A stretch of DNA of 48,298 nt from Variovorax sp. OV700 (GCF_900099805.1 NZ_FNDR01000021.1:1-48298), one strand, 5' to 3'. Numbered from the stretch's first letter, positions 1-8,982 are shown. The notes: a model not told the origin generated them from the letters alone. Numbers and translations: made by a program.

Positions 1-106
1 GAACCGCGTGCCCCGTGGCGACAAGTTTTTTCACCGTCTCGGGCGTAACGGCCACACGGGTTTCGCCGGCCGTCGTCTCGGCAGGCACGCCTATCTTCAA
101 TGTCAC
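1..106 (-). CDS. pntA: NAD(P) transhydrogenase subunit alpha, N-terminal part (partial)
   Basis: Only the first 35 codons lie inside the window. The peptide opens with KIGVP, then ETRVAVTPETVKKL, the typical start of the proton-translocating transhydrogenase alpha subunit, which couples hydride transfer between NADH and NADP+ to the proton gradient. The start is a GTG that overlaps the TGA of the upstream acyl-CoA ligase (GTGA), which implies translational coupling. A transhydrogenase as the last seen gene of a monooxygenase operon would supply NADPH for the flavin reductase and dehydrogenases upstream; that role is inferred. Alanine dehydrogenase shares a similar N-terminus and is the alternative. 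Confidence 0.75.
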   Translation of the reverse strand, partial: MTLKIGVPAETTAGETRVAVTPETVKKLVATGHAV

Positions 107-1740
107 AGCGCGGCACCCAGCGAAGCGCGCAGCAATTTCCCGACGGCCGACCGGGGGAGCTTTGTCCGAAATTCGATGATCTTCGGCCGCTTGTACGCGG
201 TGAGGTTGGCCTTCATGTGTTGCCTTATCGCCTCTTCAGTGAGGGCATCACTGCGAGGCACCACAACCAGCTTCACGGCTTCTCCCGTGAGCTCATCAGG
301 AACGCCGACAGCCGCGCACTCGAGCACCTGGTCCATTTCAATGGCCACGGCTTCGATCTCGCTGGGATAGACGTTGAAACCGCTCACGAGCATCATTTCC
401 TTCTCTCGACCAGAAATGCACAGATAGCCGTGTTCATCAATGCAGCCGAGATCGCCTGTCAGGAAAAAGCCGTCTTTTGTCATGAATCTGGCAGTTTCTG
501 CGTCGCGCTGCCAATAGCCTTTGAACAGCTGTGGGCCTCGGACTGCAATTTGTCCAATCTCTCCCAGCGGCAGGGTCTCGAATTTTTCGTCAAGGATCAG
601 TACTTCAGTTGACGGTGCCGGCGGCCCGACGGTTCCTTGGCGAATGTCGCCGTGAGGCGGGTTGCAGCTTACGGTTCCGGATGTCTCGGAAAGTCCGTAT
701 CCCTCGCTAATGGCACAACCCGTTCTTTCGAGCCACCGGGCGGCGATGGGACGCTGCGTGGCCATTCCGCCAGCCGTTGTAACTTTGAGATGTTGCCAAT
801 CGACTGTGTCGAACTCAGGGTCATTCATCAAATTGCTGAACAGCGTGTTGATGCCGGGCAGCATGTGAAAGGGGGCTTCACGCAGTTTCGCCAGCATCTT
901 TGCCGAATCACGAGGATCGGTGATCAGGAGCATGGTTCCGCCCAGTTTGATGCTCGCCAGAAGTGTTATGAAGGAAACGATGTGATATAGCGGCAATGCG
1001 CATGCGAACACAGGGACTGGTATGTCCGCCAATGCGGGCTGAAACCAGGCGGAGTTCTGAGCTGTGTTGGCCAGTAGACCTTCATGTGAGAGCATTGCTC
1101 CCTTGGAAACTCCCGTGGTCCCGCCGGTGTATTGCAGAACCACGGTGTCATTCTTGTCCAGCTTTGGCATTGAGTAGGTCGCGGACATCCCAAGCGAGAG
1201 CGCTTGAGGCATATCGACGACTGATTTGGCGCCGGCACGGTCTGCGCGAAGGCTTTCTCGTGTGGGTTCCAAGGCAACGCGCAGATTGCACAGAATCAAA
1301 TGATCAATCTGCGTCTGGGGGAGGCCGTCCTTCACTGCATCGAACTGACTCTCGAGCAATATGGCCGCCTCAGCCTCAGCGTCCGAGACTTGCAGCAGGA
1401 ACTCCCGAGCGGTGTAGGCGGGATTGACGTTGACCAATACCATCCCCGCTCGAATCACCCCGATTGCCGCTATCACGTACTGAGGTGAATTGGGAAGAGC
1501 GACGGCTACTTTTGCCCCCGCCTCGAGTCCCAGCGTCTGCAGATACGCTGCGATTCCGAGGCTCAGTGAATCCAGATTTGAATAGCTGAGCTCACTGCTT
1601 TCGTGGCGAATGGCAATGCGATCGCCAAACTGATAAAACAAACCACTGAAGAAGTCGGCAAGGGTCTGGTACTCCTTCAAGGGCTCGATGGTGTGAGGAA
1701 CTTGAGGTGGATAGCATGCCAGCCATGGGCGGTCGTTCAT
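103..1740 (-). CDS. AMP-forming acyl-CoA ligase (FadD-like)
   Basis: 545-residue member of the ANL adenylate-forming superfamily, the normal length for a fatty-acyl or aryl/alicyclic-acyl CoA synthetase. The phosphate-binding motif YTGGTTGVSKG is at residues 204-214. The GYGLSETSG region, the LTGDLG hinge segment and the C-terminal lysine region (KRPKIIEF, then LPRSAVGKLLR) are all present, so the enzyme looks intact. It activates a carboxylic acid with ATP and CoA in the cytoplasm. It lies 12 bases after the MDR oxidoreductase and overlaps pntA by four bases, so it is an operon member. The acid is probably the product of the upstream SDR/monooxygenase steps; the exact substrate cannot be read from sequence. 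Confidence 0.88.
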   Translation of the reverse strand: MNDRPWLACYPPQVPHTIEPLKEYQTLADFFSGLFYQFGDRIAIRHESSELSYSNLDSLSLGIAAYLQTLGLEAGAKVAVALPNSPQYVIAAIGVIRAGMVLVNVNPAYTAREFLLQVSDAEAEAAILLESQFDAVKDGLPQTQIDHLILCNLRVALEPTRESLRADRAGAKSVVDMPQALSLGMSATYSMPKLDKNDTVVLQYTGGTTGVSKGAMLSHEGLLANTAQNSAWFQPALADIPVPVFACALPLYHIVSFITLLASIKLGGTMLLITDPRDSAKMLAKLREAPFHMLPGINTLFSNLMNDPEFDTVDWQHLKVTTAGGMATQRPIAARWLERTGCAISEGYGLSETSGTVSCNPPHGDIRQGTVGPPAPSTEVLILDEKFETLPLGEIGQIAVRGPQLFKGYWQRDAETARFMTKDGFFLTGDLGCIDEHGYLCISGREKEMMLVSGFNVYPSEIEAVAIEMDQVLECAAVGVPDELTGEAVKLVVVPRSDALTEEAIRQHMKANLTAYKRPKIIEFRTKLPRSAVGKLLRASLGAAL

Positions 1741-1752
1741 GAGTTGCTCCCG

Positions 1753-2799
1753 CTACTTCGCAGTTGCAGGAACGCCAGCGGTTGCCGGGAGCTTGATGAG
1801 CATTTTTCCGGTGTTTCCACCCTCAAACATGCGCTGGAGGGCAGTGGGGAAGGTATCGATACCCTCGAGCACATCTTCGTAAGACTTGATCCAGCCGGCG
1901 GCCAGCCAACCTCGCAATGCATGCAGTGCCTCGGGATAACGCTTTTCATAGTCGAAAATGACGAATCCTTCCATCGTGGCTCTGTTCATGAGCAAAGACA
2001 TGTAGTTTTTTGGCCCACTGCCACGGGCTACGTTGTTGTACTGTGAGACGGCCCCGCAAACCACAATACGCGCACCGCGGCGAATGCGACCGAGAGCCAG
2101 ATCAAGTACTTCGCCCCCGACGTTGTCGAAGTAGACGTCGACACCCTCCGGGCATGCTTTTGACAGCTGCGCGCGTGCGTCAGACTGCTTGTAGTCGACG
2201 GCAGCATCAAACCCAAGGTTGTTTACGAGGTGAGCACATTTCTCTGCCCCGCCCGCAATACCGACGACGCGACATCCCTTGATCTTGGCGATTTGGCCGA
2301 CCACCGAACCTACAGCCCCTGCGGCGCCAGATACCAGGACCGTGTCGCCGAATTTGAGTTTTCCTATTTCGAGAAGACCGAAGTACGCCGTAAAACCAGG
2401 CGTGCCAAGGGCGCCCATGTAAGCCGTTGCTGGCACATTTGAAATATCGATCTTCGTGAGATCGTCGGCATTCATGGTTGCGAACTCTTGAACACCAAAA
2501 GCGCCTAGCACAGCGTCACCGACACTGAATCTCGCGTCCTCGGACTGCAGGACCAGACCTGCTCCTGCGGCCCGCATGACATCACCGATAGCGATGGCCT
2601 CCATGTAGGACTTGCCTTCATTCATCCACGACCGCATGGCGGGGTCCACAGAAATAAAGGTGACCGCTACAAGCACCTTTCCCTTCTCTGGCGCCTTGAT
2701 TGCCGTTTTTACCTGCTGCCAGTCGCTTTCTTTGGGCAGCCCACTGGGACGCTGCCTGAGAACGAACTGCTTGTTGGAAAGTTGCGAAAGGTCGGTCAT
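1753..2799 (-). CDS. NADP-dependent MDR oxidoreductase (CurA/leukotriene B4 dehydrogenase-like)
   Basis: 348-residue medium-chain dehydrogenase/reductase of the zinc-free class that reduces alpha,beta-double bonds with NADPH. The nucleotide-binding core reads VLVSGAAGAVGSVVGQIAK. The FDNVGGEVLD and GRIVVCGAVSQYN-type segments are typical of the YncB/CurA branch. The open frame extends further upstream, but the ATG giving MTDLSQLSNKQ was chosen because GGAG precedes it at normal spacing and the family starts there. Its place between an FMN reductase and an acyl-CoA ligase fits a ring or enoyl reduction in a degradation pathway; the substrate is unknown. Confidence 0.85.
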   Translation of the reverse strand: MTDLSQLSNKQFVLRQRPSGLPKESDWQQVKTAIKAPEKGKVLVAVTFISVDPAMRSWMNEGKSYMEAIAIGDVMRAAGAGLVLQSEDARFSVGDAVLGAFGVQEFATMNADDLTKIDISNVPATAYMGALGTPGFTAYFGLLEIGKLKFGDTVLVSGAAGAVGSVVGQIAKIKGCRVVGIAGGAEKCAHLVNNLGFDAAVDYKQSDARAQLSKACPEGVDVYFDNVGGEVLDLALGRIRRGARIVVCGAVSQYNNVARGSGPKNYMSLLMNRATMEGFVIFDYEKRYPEALHALRGWLAAGWIKSYEDVLEGIDTFPTALQRMFEGGNTGKMLIKLPATAGVPATAK

Positions 2800-2824
2800 G
2801 GGATATCTCCAGAGTTGGAAGTGT

Positions 2825-3403
2825 TTAAAGTTGCCGATGGGTCGAAAGATTTGCGAATTCAACGACTTGGCTGGCCATGAGCTGAATCTGCTGCACAACG
2901 GAAGTCGATTGGCACGCGCCTACAGAATCGAGCGGAGCTTCGGAGATGTTGATGGCGACGCCCATCGGGGTCGGCCACCCTCTCAGGGCATGCACTATCT
3001 CCCTCAAGGAAGCCATCGTTCCGACGGCCGCCTGCCATCCCCCCGCTACGGCCATGCACCCGACCGCTCGTTCGCTGAAGTAGGGGCGCTTATCGCTTCT
3101 GGTCTCCTCGGCATAATCAAGCGCGTTCTTCATGAACCCGGACACGGTGCCGTGATAGCCAGGCGACGCGATGATGATTCCGTCGGCTCTGCGCAATTCT
3201 TCAACGAGCTGCTGGGCTGCACCGTCTGCGGCCGCGCTGGGTTCATAAAGCGGTAAACGAAGCGAATGGGCACCGAGGAAGGTTGTCGTTGCCCCGGCCT
3301 TCTCAGCGGCGCTCAGTGCAAGCTGTAGATAGCGCTCGGCACTTGAACCGGGTCTTGTCCCGCCCCCAATGCCAAGGATGCGTGGCGAGGAATTGGTCAT
3401 CAT
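2825..3403 (-). CDS. NADPH-dependent FMN reductase
   Basis: 192-residue flavodoxin-like protein of the NADPH_dep_red family (ArsH/SsuE/MsuE type). Near the N-terminus are ILGIGGGTRPGSSAERYL and, further on, ADGIIIASPGYHGTVSG, where such enzymes bind the FMN phosphate and isoalloxazine. It supplies reduced flavin to a partner oxygenase. The start ATG overlaps the stop of the nitronate monooxygenase-like gene (ATGA), and GAGG lies just upstream. Together with the acyl-CoA-dehydrogenase-fold oxygenase two genes upstream it makes a plausible two-component flavin monooxygenase; the pairing is an inference from operon order. Confidence 0.87.
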   Translation of the reverse strand: MMTNSSPRILGIGGGTRPGSSAERYLQLALSAAEKAGATTTFLGAHSLRLPLYEPSAAADGAAQQLVEELRRADGIIIASPGYHGTVSGFMKNALDYAEETRSDKRPYFSERAVGCMAVAGGWQAAVGTMASLREIVHALRGWPTPMGVAINISEAPLDSVGACQSTSVVQQIQLMASQVVEFANLSTHRQL

Positions 3404-4338
3404 GCGGCCTCGAAATACTGCAGTTGAGGCCCGCTTTCAACGGCGGACCAGTACTCGCGGATTAGCCTGTCCACCAAAGCGGCTGTCGGCTCAATCGCAT
3501 TGAGCGATCCCACTCCATGGCCGGCTGACCACACCTTCGTCCAACGCTCGATGTCCGCGTTGTGCACCGGCTCAGCAGACGCGAGTTCGTCCGCATTGAT
3601 GCCGACCGCGGCCAGACTCTTGCGCAACCAATACGCCGGCACGCCAGAAACAGCTTTGGTCAGGATCAGGTCGTCAATATCCGAATCCAGCAACATTCGA
3701 CGATACGAGTCGCTGGCCATTGATTCGGGGCAAGCGATGAATGCCGTACCCATGGACGCCAGGTCCGCACCGAGCGTTTCCGCAGCCCGAATACCCGACC
3801 CATTGATGATTCCCCCGCCCAAGACGATCGTCCCGCCGAAAAACTCCCGAATGGCGGGCACCATTGCAAAGGCGCTCATCATCCCGGTGTGTCCCCCCGC
3901 GCCAGCAGCCACCAGGACTAGCCCGTCGACCCCGAGCGATACGGCTTTTCGGGCATGTTGAACAGAGTTCACATCGGCAAACACCCGTCCGCCATACGAA
4001 TGCACGCATTCGATGACCTCTTTCGGACTTCCGAGGGCCGTAATGATCAGTGGTGGCCGATAGCGCGCCACTACCTCAAGGTCTTGGTTGAGCCGCTGAT
4101 AGCTTTTATGCACCAGCAGGTTCACGCCCCACGGCGCATCAGCCGGTCCCAGCTGAGTTGAAATCCGATGAAACCATTCATCCAACATTTCAACAGTCCT
4201 GGCATTCGCCGCCGGAACGGTCCCAATGGCACCTTTGCGGCACGCAGCCACTACCAGCTCGACGGTAGACACCAGAAACATCGGTGCGATCAGGAGCGGC
4301 AATTTCAACCGGCTGAGCCAGTCTTCAGGCATTGTCAT
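3400..4338 (-). CDS. Nitronate monooxygenase-like FMN protein
   Basis: 312-residue TIM-barrel flavoprotein of the 2-nitropropane dioxygenase/nitronate monooxygenase family. The N-terminus LPLLIAPMFLVS and the glycine-rich VAAGAGGHTG with the catalytic-type histidine (about residue 150) match the family. Homologues oxidise alkyl nitronates, but many catabolic copies have unknown or enoyl-reductase-like roles. I chose the ATG giving MTMPEDW because GAGGA sits five bases before it. A TTG four codons upstream would overlap the preceding stop and cannot be excluded. It shares ATGA with the FMN reductase that follows. Confidence 0.82.
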   Translation of the reverse strand: MTMPEDWLSRLKLPLLIAPMFLVSTVELVVAACRKGAIGTVPAANARTVEMLDEWFHRISTQLGPADAPWGVNLLVHKSYQRLNQDLEVVARYRPPLIITALGSPKEVIECVHSYGGRVFADVNSVQHARKAVSLGVDGLVLVAAGAGGHTGMMSAFAMVPAIREFFGGTIVLGGGIINGSGIRAAETLGADLASMGTAFIACPESMASDSYRRMLLDSDIDDLILTKAVSGVPAYWLRKSLAAVGINADELASAEPVHNADIERWTKVWSAGHGVGSLNAIEPTAALVDRLIREYWSAVESGPQLQYFEAA

Positions 4339-4346
4339 TTGCGTCC

Positions 4347-5564
4347 TCAAAGCATTGCGGAATTCGTTGGAAGGCCGAGATACAGCCGGCCCGTGAGCTC
4401 ATACGTGGACTCGCTGACCATCATGTGCTGGGACGCAGTCAAGACATCGCGCAGGCAGCGCTGTAGTGGAGAGTCGTCAAAGATCGCGCTGCCCCCTGCG
4501 CAGGAATACACCCGGGTGACGACTTGGACCGCCTCTTCGCTTGCGTGGGTCGTCGCCAGTCGAAGGTCTCGGCGTAGCGCCACAGAAATCTCCCCCGAGT
4601 CGGTGGACGCCGACCATGCACGGTCAACTGCGTCAATCAAGAAAGCCCGAGCGGAGCGAAGCTGGGCTTCCGCCCTTGCGACATGCTGCTGAGTTGAGGC
4701 GCGCTCTGCCAGAAGACGGGCGCTGCCTTGGGGCGTCTTTTTTGTTGCGAGCTCTATCAAGCTGTCGATGGCAAGACGTGCAATGCCGAGCGCCACCGCC
4801 GCAATGCCGACGCCCAGAATGCAAAACACCGGAAACTTGAACAATGCGCCTGCGATCGGCACGTCTGTAAGGATGGATGCCGACAGGCTGGCAGGGACGA
4901 ATGCATCTTTGACGCTGTACTCATTGCTCCCTGTTCCGCGCAAACCGAGCGTGTGCCACGTGTCGGCTATCGATACTTGCTCCGCCCGAAAAACCATGGA
5001 ACGATTTTCAAGTGTTCCGTCTGCCAATTTTTCTGGCTTTCCATCCTTGTCCAAAATCACGCACCCGCCGGTGATGAAATCGGCGTTGTACGAGGCTGAT
5101 CCCCACATCCAACTGCCATTCACCAAGAAGCCGGATACCCCGTCGACCACCGTGCGGACCGCAGTCCCGCGCGGCGCGAATACGCCGGCCATTTTGATGT
5201 TCGGATTCTCGAAGAGTAATTTTGCTTCGGGACTGGGAAGATAACCCCCGATGATGGTCGATGTGTTCGAGATAAACGTGCACCATGCCGCAGCAGCATT
5301 GGCTTGCGCCAGCTTTTCTACGACGGCCACGAATGTATGCACATCCGCCTCCAGACCGCCGAGTGCGCGTGGAACGAACATTCGATAGAGGCCGGCCTGC
5401 GCCAGTCTTTCGGCAAGTTCGTTCGGCAGATGTCGTTCTTTTTCTACGGTGTCGTTTGCCGCTTGCAAGATGGGGGTCAATTCTTGGCATGCGTAGAGCA
5501 GTTCATCACGCTGCGTCAACTCTGATGGTTCGTAATCAAACGTCATGGGTAATCTTTCGTTCAT
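4347..5564 (-). CDS. Acyl-CoA-dehydrogenase-fold flavin monooxygenase
   Basis: 405-residue protein with the N-terminal helical, beta and C-terminal domains of the acyl-CoA dehydrogenase superfamily, but in the group of FMNH2-dependent hydroxylases (DszC/HsaA/HpaB-like ACAD_C-type). Hallmarks are LPNELAERLAQAGLYRMFVPRALGG near the N-terminus, WMWGSASYNADF for the flavin environment and the TWHTLGLRGTGSNEY segment. The usual EGT-type dehydrogenase base region is absent. It would use reduced flavin from the reductase in the same operon to hydroxylate a ring or ketone. The start is uncertain: a second ATG (MTFDYEPS) at 5546 is possible because neither has a strong ribosome site. Confidence 0.82.
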   Translation of the reverse strand: MNERLPMTFDYEPSELTQRDELLYACQELTPILQAANDTVEKERHLPNELAERLAQAGLYRMFVPRALGGLEADVHTFVAVVEKLAQANAAAAWCTFISNTSTIIGGYLPSPEAKLLFENPNIKMAGVFAPRGTAVRTVVDGVSGFLVNGSWMWGSASYNADFITGGCVILDKDGKPEKLADGTLENRSMVFRAEQVSIADTWHTLGLRGTGSNEYSVKDAFVPASLSASILTDVPIAGALFKFPVFCILGVGIAAVALGIARLAIDSLIELATKKTPQGSARLLAERASTQQHVARAEAQLRSARAFLIDAVDRAWSASTDSGEISVALRRDLRLATTHASEEAVQVVTRVYSCAGGSAIFDDSPLQRCLRDVLTASQHMMVSESTYELTGRLYLGLPTNSAML

Positions 5565-5586
5565 TGGCGAATAGAGATTTCTGCAT

Positions 5587-6378
5587 TCACGCGCCGATCA
5601 CCGCACTGGTGCCGCCATCGACGACAATGGCATGACCGGTCATGTGTTTTCCGGCTGCAGAAGCCAGCAAAAGAGCAGCGCCTTTGAGGTCGTCTGGATC
5701 GCCCAGTCGGCCAAGAGGCGTGGTGCTGATGATTCTTTCCTCACCGAACGCCGCAATCACCCCATCTGCCATCTTGCTTGGGAACAGCCCGGGAGAGATC
5801 GCATTGACGTTGATTCCATGCTTGCCCCATTCGGCGGCAAGTGCACGGGTGAACGTGATGACGGCTCCTTTGCTGGTGTTGTAAGCGACGCATTCCATCG
5901 GCGCCGGATTTCCGCCGAGCCCGGCAATTGAGGCGATGTTGATGATGCGACCCCGCTTGCGCGGGATCATGCTTCCCACGGCAGCCTGTTGGCTAAAGAG
6001 AAAAAGACTTCTGATATTCAGGTTCATGACGCGGTCCCACGCTTGAAGCGTGTGGGTCTCAGCCGATGCACCCCAGGAAGTCCCCGCGTTGTTGATCAGG
6101 ATGTCCAAATGACCGAGCGTGTCGAAGGTTTTGCTGCAAACGCGTTGAACTTCGGACGGGTCGCTGGAGTCAGCCGCAATCCAGGAAGCGTCGATCCCGA
6201 GATTTTTCAGATGGGCGGCTGCGGCTTCGAGCTCGGCCTCCTTTCTTGCGGTCAGCATGAGCCGCGCACCAGCACTACCGAGCGCTTCCGCAATTTGGAG
6301 GCCGATGCCCCGTGATCCGCCGGTAATAAGAGCAGTGGATCCTTCGAGGTCAAAAAGAGTGTTGGAATAGTGATTCAT
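5587..6378 (-). CDS. SDR-family oxidoreductase
   Basis: 263-residue classical short-chain dehydrogenase. TGGSRGIG (residues 19-26) binds the dinucleotide, NNAG is near residue 97, and the catalytic Ser150, Tyr166 and Lys170 (YNTSK) are in place. The C-terminus MTGHAIVVDGG is typical of the FabG-like group. It interconverts an alcohol and a ketone. AAGG lies before the ATG, and the gene is 22 bases from the monooxygenase. Within the operon it probably prepares the ketone or alcohol substrate for oxygenation, which is an inference. Confidence 0.88.
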   Translation of the reverse strand: MNHYSNTLFDLEGSTALITGGSRGIGLQIAEALGSAGARLMLTARKEAELEAAAAHLKNLGIDASWIAADSSDPSEVQRVCSKTFDTLGHLDILINNAGTSWGASAETHTLQAWDRVMNLNIRSLFLFSQQAAVGSMIPRKRGRIINIASIAGLGGNPAPMECVAYNTSKGAVITFTRALAAEWGKHGINVNAISPGLFPSKMADGVIAAFGEERIISTTPLGRLGDPDDLKGAALLLASAAGKHMTGHAIVVDGGTSAVIGA

Positions 6379-6435
6379 AACTTGGCCTTAGTTCTCCAAG
6401 TGGAGTAATTGAGGGTAAATTTTTTTGGTTGTCGC

Positions 6436-7707
6436 TCAGGGTCGAGACATTCGACAGGTAGAAGGTCTTGAAACTTCTTCAGCGGTGAACTCCCGAACAG
6501 GGGCGAACGTCTTACCCGTGCCTTCGGCGCTGTAGGGAACTTGAGCGCTGACGCTCGTCCAAACAGTTACAAATAAAGGCTGCTGAAGTTGATGGTCCGA
6601 TTTTCTCATTTCGACCAAACCATTAAAGCCTTTAAATTTGGCTCCTTCCATTTGCTCTGCTACGCGAATCACCTCCGCGGATTGCGCTTGGTGGATTGAT
6701 TTGCTTAACAATTCGAAGACCAGAGCAACACCATGCGTGTAGAAATCCTCGTTGAATCGCTTCTGGAATTCTTTCATCCAGACGTTCATTTGACCGCCCA
6801 TGTTGTAGTGGCTGTAAGCGACTTGAAACACGCGATTGTCATCAACTTGGCGAAGTGCGGTTGGAGTCCCGGCAACCACGGCGTAGTAGGTGTAGAAAGA
6901 GCCTTTCCAGCCGCTTTCTTCTGCGGCCTTGATAAGCAGTGAAAGGTCTGTACCCCAACTCCCCGTGATGATCGTATCCGCCCCGGATGCGCGCACTTTT
7001 GCCATGTAAGGCGCAAAATCGCGTATTTGCGCGAGCGGATGGCGATCGTCGCCAACAATTGTGATATCCGGTCGCTTATCTCGCAACCCAACCTTCGCAG
7101 CCTCTGCAATTTGGATGCCCGAGGAATAATTCTGGTTGATTAGATAGACCTTTTTTACCATTGGCCTGTCTTTAATGAAGCTTGTCAACGCCTCCATTTT
7201 CATTGCGGTGTCGGCTTCGAAGCGAAAGTGCCAATAGCTGCAGTTGCTGCCAGTCAACTCCGGATCGGTCGCGGCGTGATTCAGATAAAGAACTTCCTTT
7301 CCTGGATTGCGTTGATTGTGCTTTTCGATCGCGTTGATTAGCGCCAGTGCCGGCGCTGAACCGGTGCCTTGCGCAATGAACCGAATATCCTGATCCATTG
7401 CACTCTTGAGTGCTCCGAGAGTTTCAGATGGACTCAATTTGTTATCGAAGCCAACGATTTCGAATCTCACGCCCGCAGGGTTGGAGGCGCTGAATTGTTC
7501 CGCTAAGTATTGATAGGACTTCAGCAGGCTCGTGCCTACGGAGCCCATCAGCCCGGACAAGGGTTCGATCACCGCGATTTTCACGACCTGGCCCTTCAGT
7601 GCAGGCTTCTGGTTTTGCGCCAGTGCTTGTCTTGAAAGAGCTAACCCAGCCACTGCCCATGTCGCGATGCGGGCAAAGTGCCTCCGCGTGAAGGTTGAAG
7701 GTGCCAT
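6436..7707 (-). CDS. ABC transporter substrate-binding protein, branched-chain type, Tat-exported
   Basis: 423-residue periplasmic binding protein of the LivK/urea/aromatic-compound type (Peripla_BP_6). The N-terminus TRRHFARIATWAVAGLALSRQALAQ carries a twin-arginine signal with an alanine-rich end and AxA-like cleavage site, so it is probably exported folded by the Tat route. The mature protein starts with the IAVIEPLSGLMGSVG motif seen in these receptors. No permease or ATPase genes lie beside it, so it must use a transporter encoded elsewhere. It is first in the leftward catabolic operon and is the likely uptake receptor for the pathway substrate. Its reading frame is noticeably AT-richer than genes in the middle of the window. 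Confidence 0.85.
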   Translation of the reverse strand: MAPSTFTRRHFARIATWAVAGLALSRQALAQNQKPALKGQVVKIAVIEPLSGLMGSVGTSLLKSYQYLAEQFSASNPAGVRFEIVGFDNKLSPSETLGALKSAMDQDIRFIAQGTGSAPALALINAIEKHNQRNPGKEVLYLNHAATDPELTGSNCSYWHFRFEADTAMKMEALTSFIKDRPMVKKVYLINQNYSSGIQIAEAAKVGLRDKRPDITIVGDDRHPLAQIRDFAPYMAKVRASGADTIITGSWGTDLSLLIKAAEESGWKGSFYTYYAVVAGTPTALRQVDDNRVFQVAYSHYNMGGQMNVWMKEFQKRFNEDFYTHGVALVFELLSKSIHQAQSAEVIRVAEQMEGAKFKGFNGLVEMRKSDHQLQQPLFVTVWTSVSAQVPYSAEGTGKTFAPVREFTAEEVSRPSTCRMSRP

Positions 7708-7942
7708 CAGGAAAGTACTCCAAGTGGATAAGTTTCGGTCTGGGTAATCTAACTGCCGCAGGATGGGGCGGACCTAGTACTTACCCGAGAGCTGTCGCGA
7801 TGGCGTCTGAAGGTGATCTAAGGGAAGACTCCAAACGACTGACGACGCGGCGCCCCTGTTGCAATCCTCGAGGTGTCGGTCCCGATGGTCGAACGTTTTC
7901 TTCTGCTAAGCTGATGATCCAAACGACCCTTAAGAGCCTTCC
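7708..7942. promoter_or_regulatory. Divergent intergenic region between the binding-protein operon and TetR
   Basis: 235 bases without a coding candidate. It must hold promoters for both the leftward operon and the rightward TetR gene. Just before the binding-protein start is CTCCAAGTGGAT, nearly the same as the perfect palindrome CTCCAagTGGAG found before the SDR gene at 6393-6404. The leftward ribosome site GGAG is part of this element. No consensus -35/-10 pair stood out. Confidence 0.45.
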
Positions 7943-8587
7943 GTGAGTGCCTTTGTTGAACCAGATTTGCCACTGAGCGCGCGTGGGTCTCAGCGTCACA
8001 AAGACTTGATCGCAGCGGCGCTTCGCGTATTGGTTCGCGACGGGCATCACGCTGTAACTTTGCGAGCGGTTTCAGTCGAAGCCAATGCAAGTCATGGATC
8101 GGTCAATTATTACTTCGGCTCCCGAAGCGCCCTGATGTGCGCAGTCGCCGAAGACGTTTGCCGACGAATTGCAAACAACATTACTCTTGTCACTCCTAAG
8201 CTTGGGAAGTGCGCGGATGATCCCGATCGGTTTGCCACCGTCCTTGCGGACCACAACATTAAATATATGGTCAACGACCATGCAATGGGCATGGCGATAA
8301 CCGAACTTTCGCTTGCGGGGTCGCGCGACCAAGAGTTAGGTAGCGTGCTTGTGAAATGGGGAAAGACACATGCCCGTCTGATGCGGGATAGCTTTCTGAA
8401 ACTTGGATCCAGGGATCCAGATTTGGATTATGCGTTTGTGTTGAACTGTGTTTCCGGTCTCATCATGGCCCAACTCGCCATACCCCGGCGCGACTTCGAG
8501 GCGCGTATTCTGCAGCCCTCCTTGCTTCGGCTGGTTCGCGCCATCGCCAATGAAAAATCGGGTGATCGCTCCGGCGACATTTCCTGA
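7943..8587 (+). CDS. TetR/AcrR-family transcriptional regulator
   Basis: 214-residue regulator with the N-terminal helix-turn-helix typical of TetR proteins: LIAAALRVLVRDGHHAVTLRAVS, then ASHGSVNYYFGSRSALM around residues 50-65. The C-terminal ligand domain is not diagnostic. The start is a GTG with AAGAG eight bases upstream. It is transcribed divergently from the monooxygenase/ligase operon and most likely represses it until a pathway compound binds; that is by analogy with other divergent TetR pairs. Confidence 0.87.
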   Translation: MSAFVEPDLPLSARGSQRHKDLIAAALRVLVRDGHHAVTLRAVSVEANASHGSVNYYFGSRSALMCAVAEDVCRRIANNITLVTPKLGKCADDPDRFATVLADHNIKYMVNDHAMGMAITELSLAGSRDQELGSVLVKWGKTHARLMRDSFLKLGSRDPDLDYAFVLNCVSGLIMAQLAIPRRDFEARILQPSLLRLVRAIANEKSGDRSGDIS

Positions 8588-8673
8588 TTGCGGGTCGACA
8601 AGTTCTTGCGAGATCGTCCAATAGCGCTGCATCCGATTGCCGCGGCGGGCAAAGCGTCGTGCTCGGTGCTGGC

Positions 8674-8982
8674 TCAATCGAACTGGACTTCGTAGTCCAC
8701 CTGATGCCTGGCGATACGGACGCCAACCAACTCGTCGCGCACTCGCAAATGTTCCGGATGCACGGCATATGCGGCAAGTGCTTCCCAGGATTCAAACTCG
8801 CTGTACAAGACGACGTCGCAGGCATATTCCACTCCGCTTGCATCGTTGCCGACTTCCAGGTGAAGCAGCCCGGGAATACGGCCACGCAGGCCTTCGAAGC
8901 AACTTCGCAGACGCTCGATGTTTCCCTGCTTTTCCTCGGCCGTGGGGCCACTCACGTCCCACATGACGATGTGCCGAATCAT
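8674..8982 (-). CDS. Dabb-family (stress-responsive alpha/beta barrel) protein
   Basis: 102-residue single-domain protein starting MIRHIVMWDV and containing the family pattern IPGLLHLEVG and DVVLYSEFESWEALAAYAVHPEH. Dabb domains are dimeric ferredoxin-like barrels; in catabolic operons they are often small muconolactone-isomerase-like or EthD-like helpers. The start overlaps the stop of the degenerate dioxygenase reading frame (ATGA), with GAGG upstream. Its function in this operon is unknown. Confidence 0.85.
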   Translation of the reverse strand: MIRHIVMWDVSGPTAEEKQGNIERLRSCFEGLRGRIPGLLHLEVGNDASGVEYACDVVLYSEFESWEALAAYAVHPEHLRVRDELVGVRIARHQVDYEVQFD

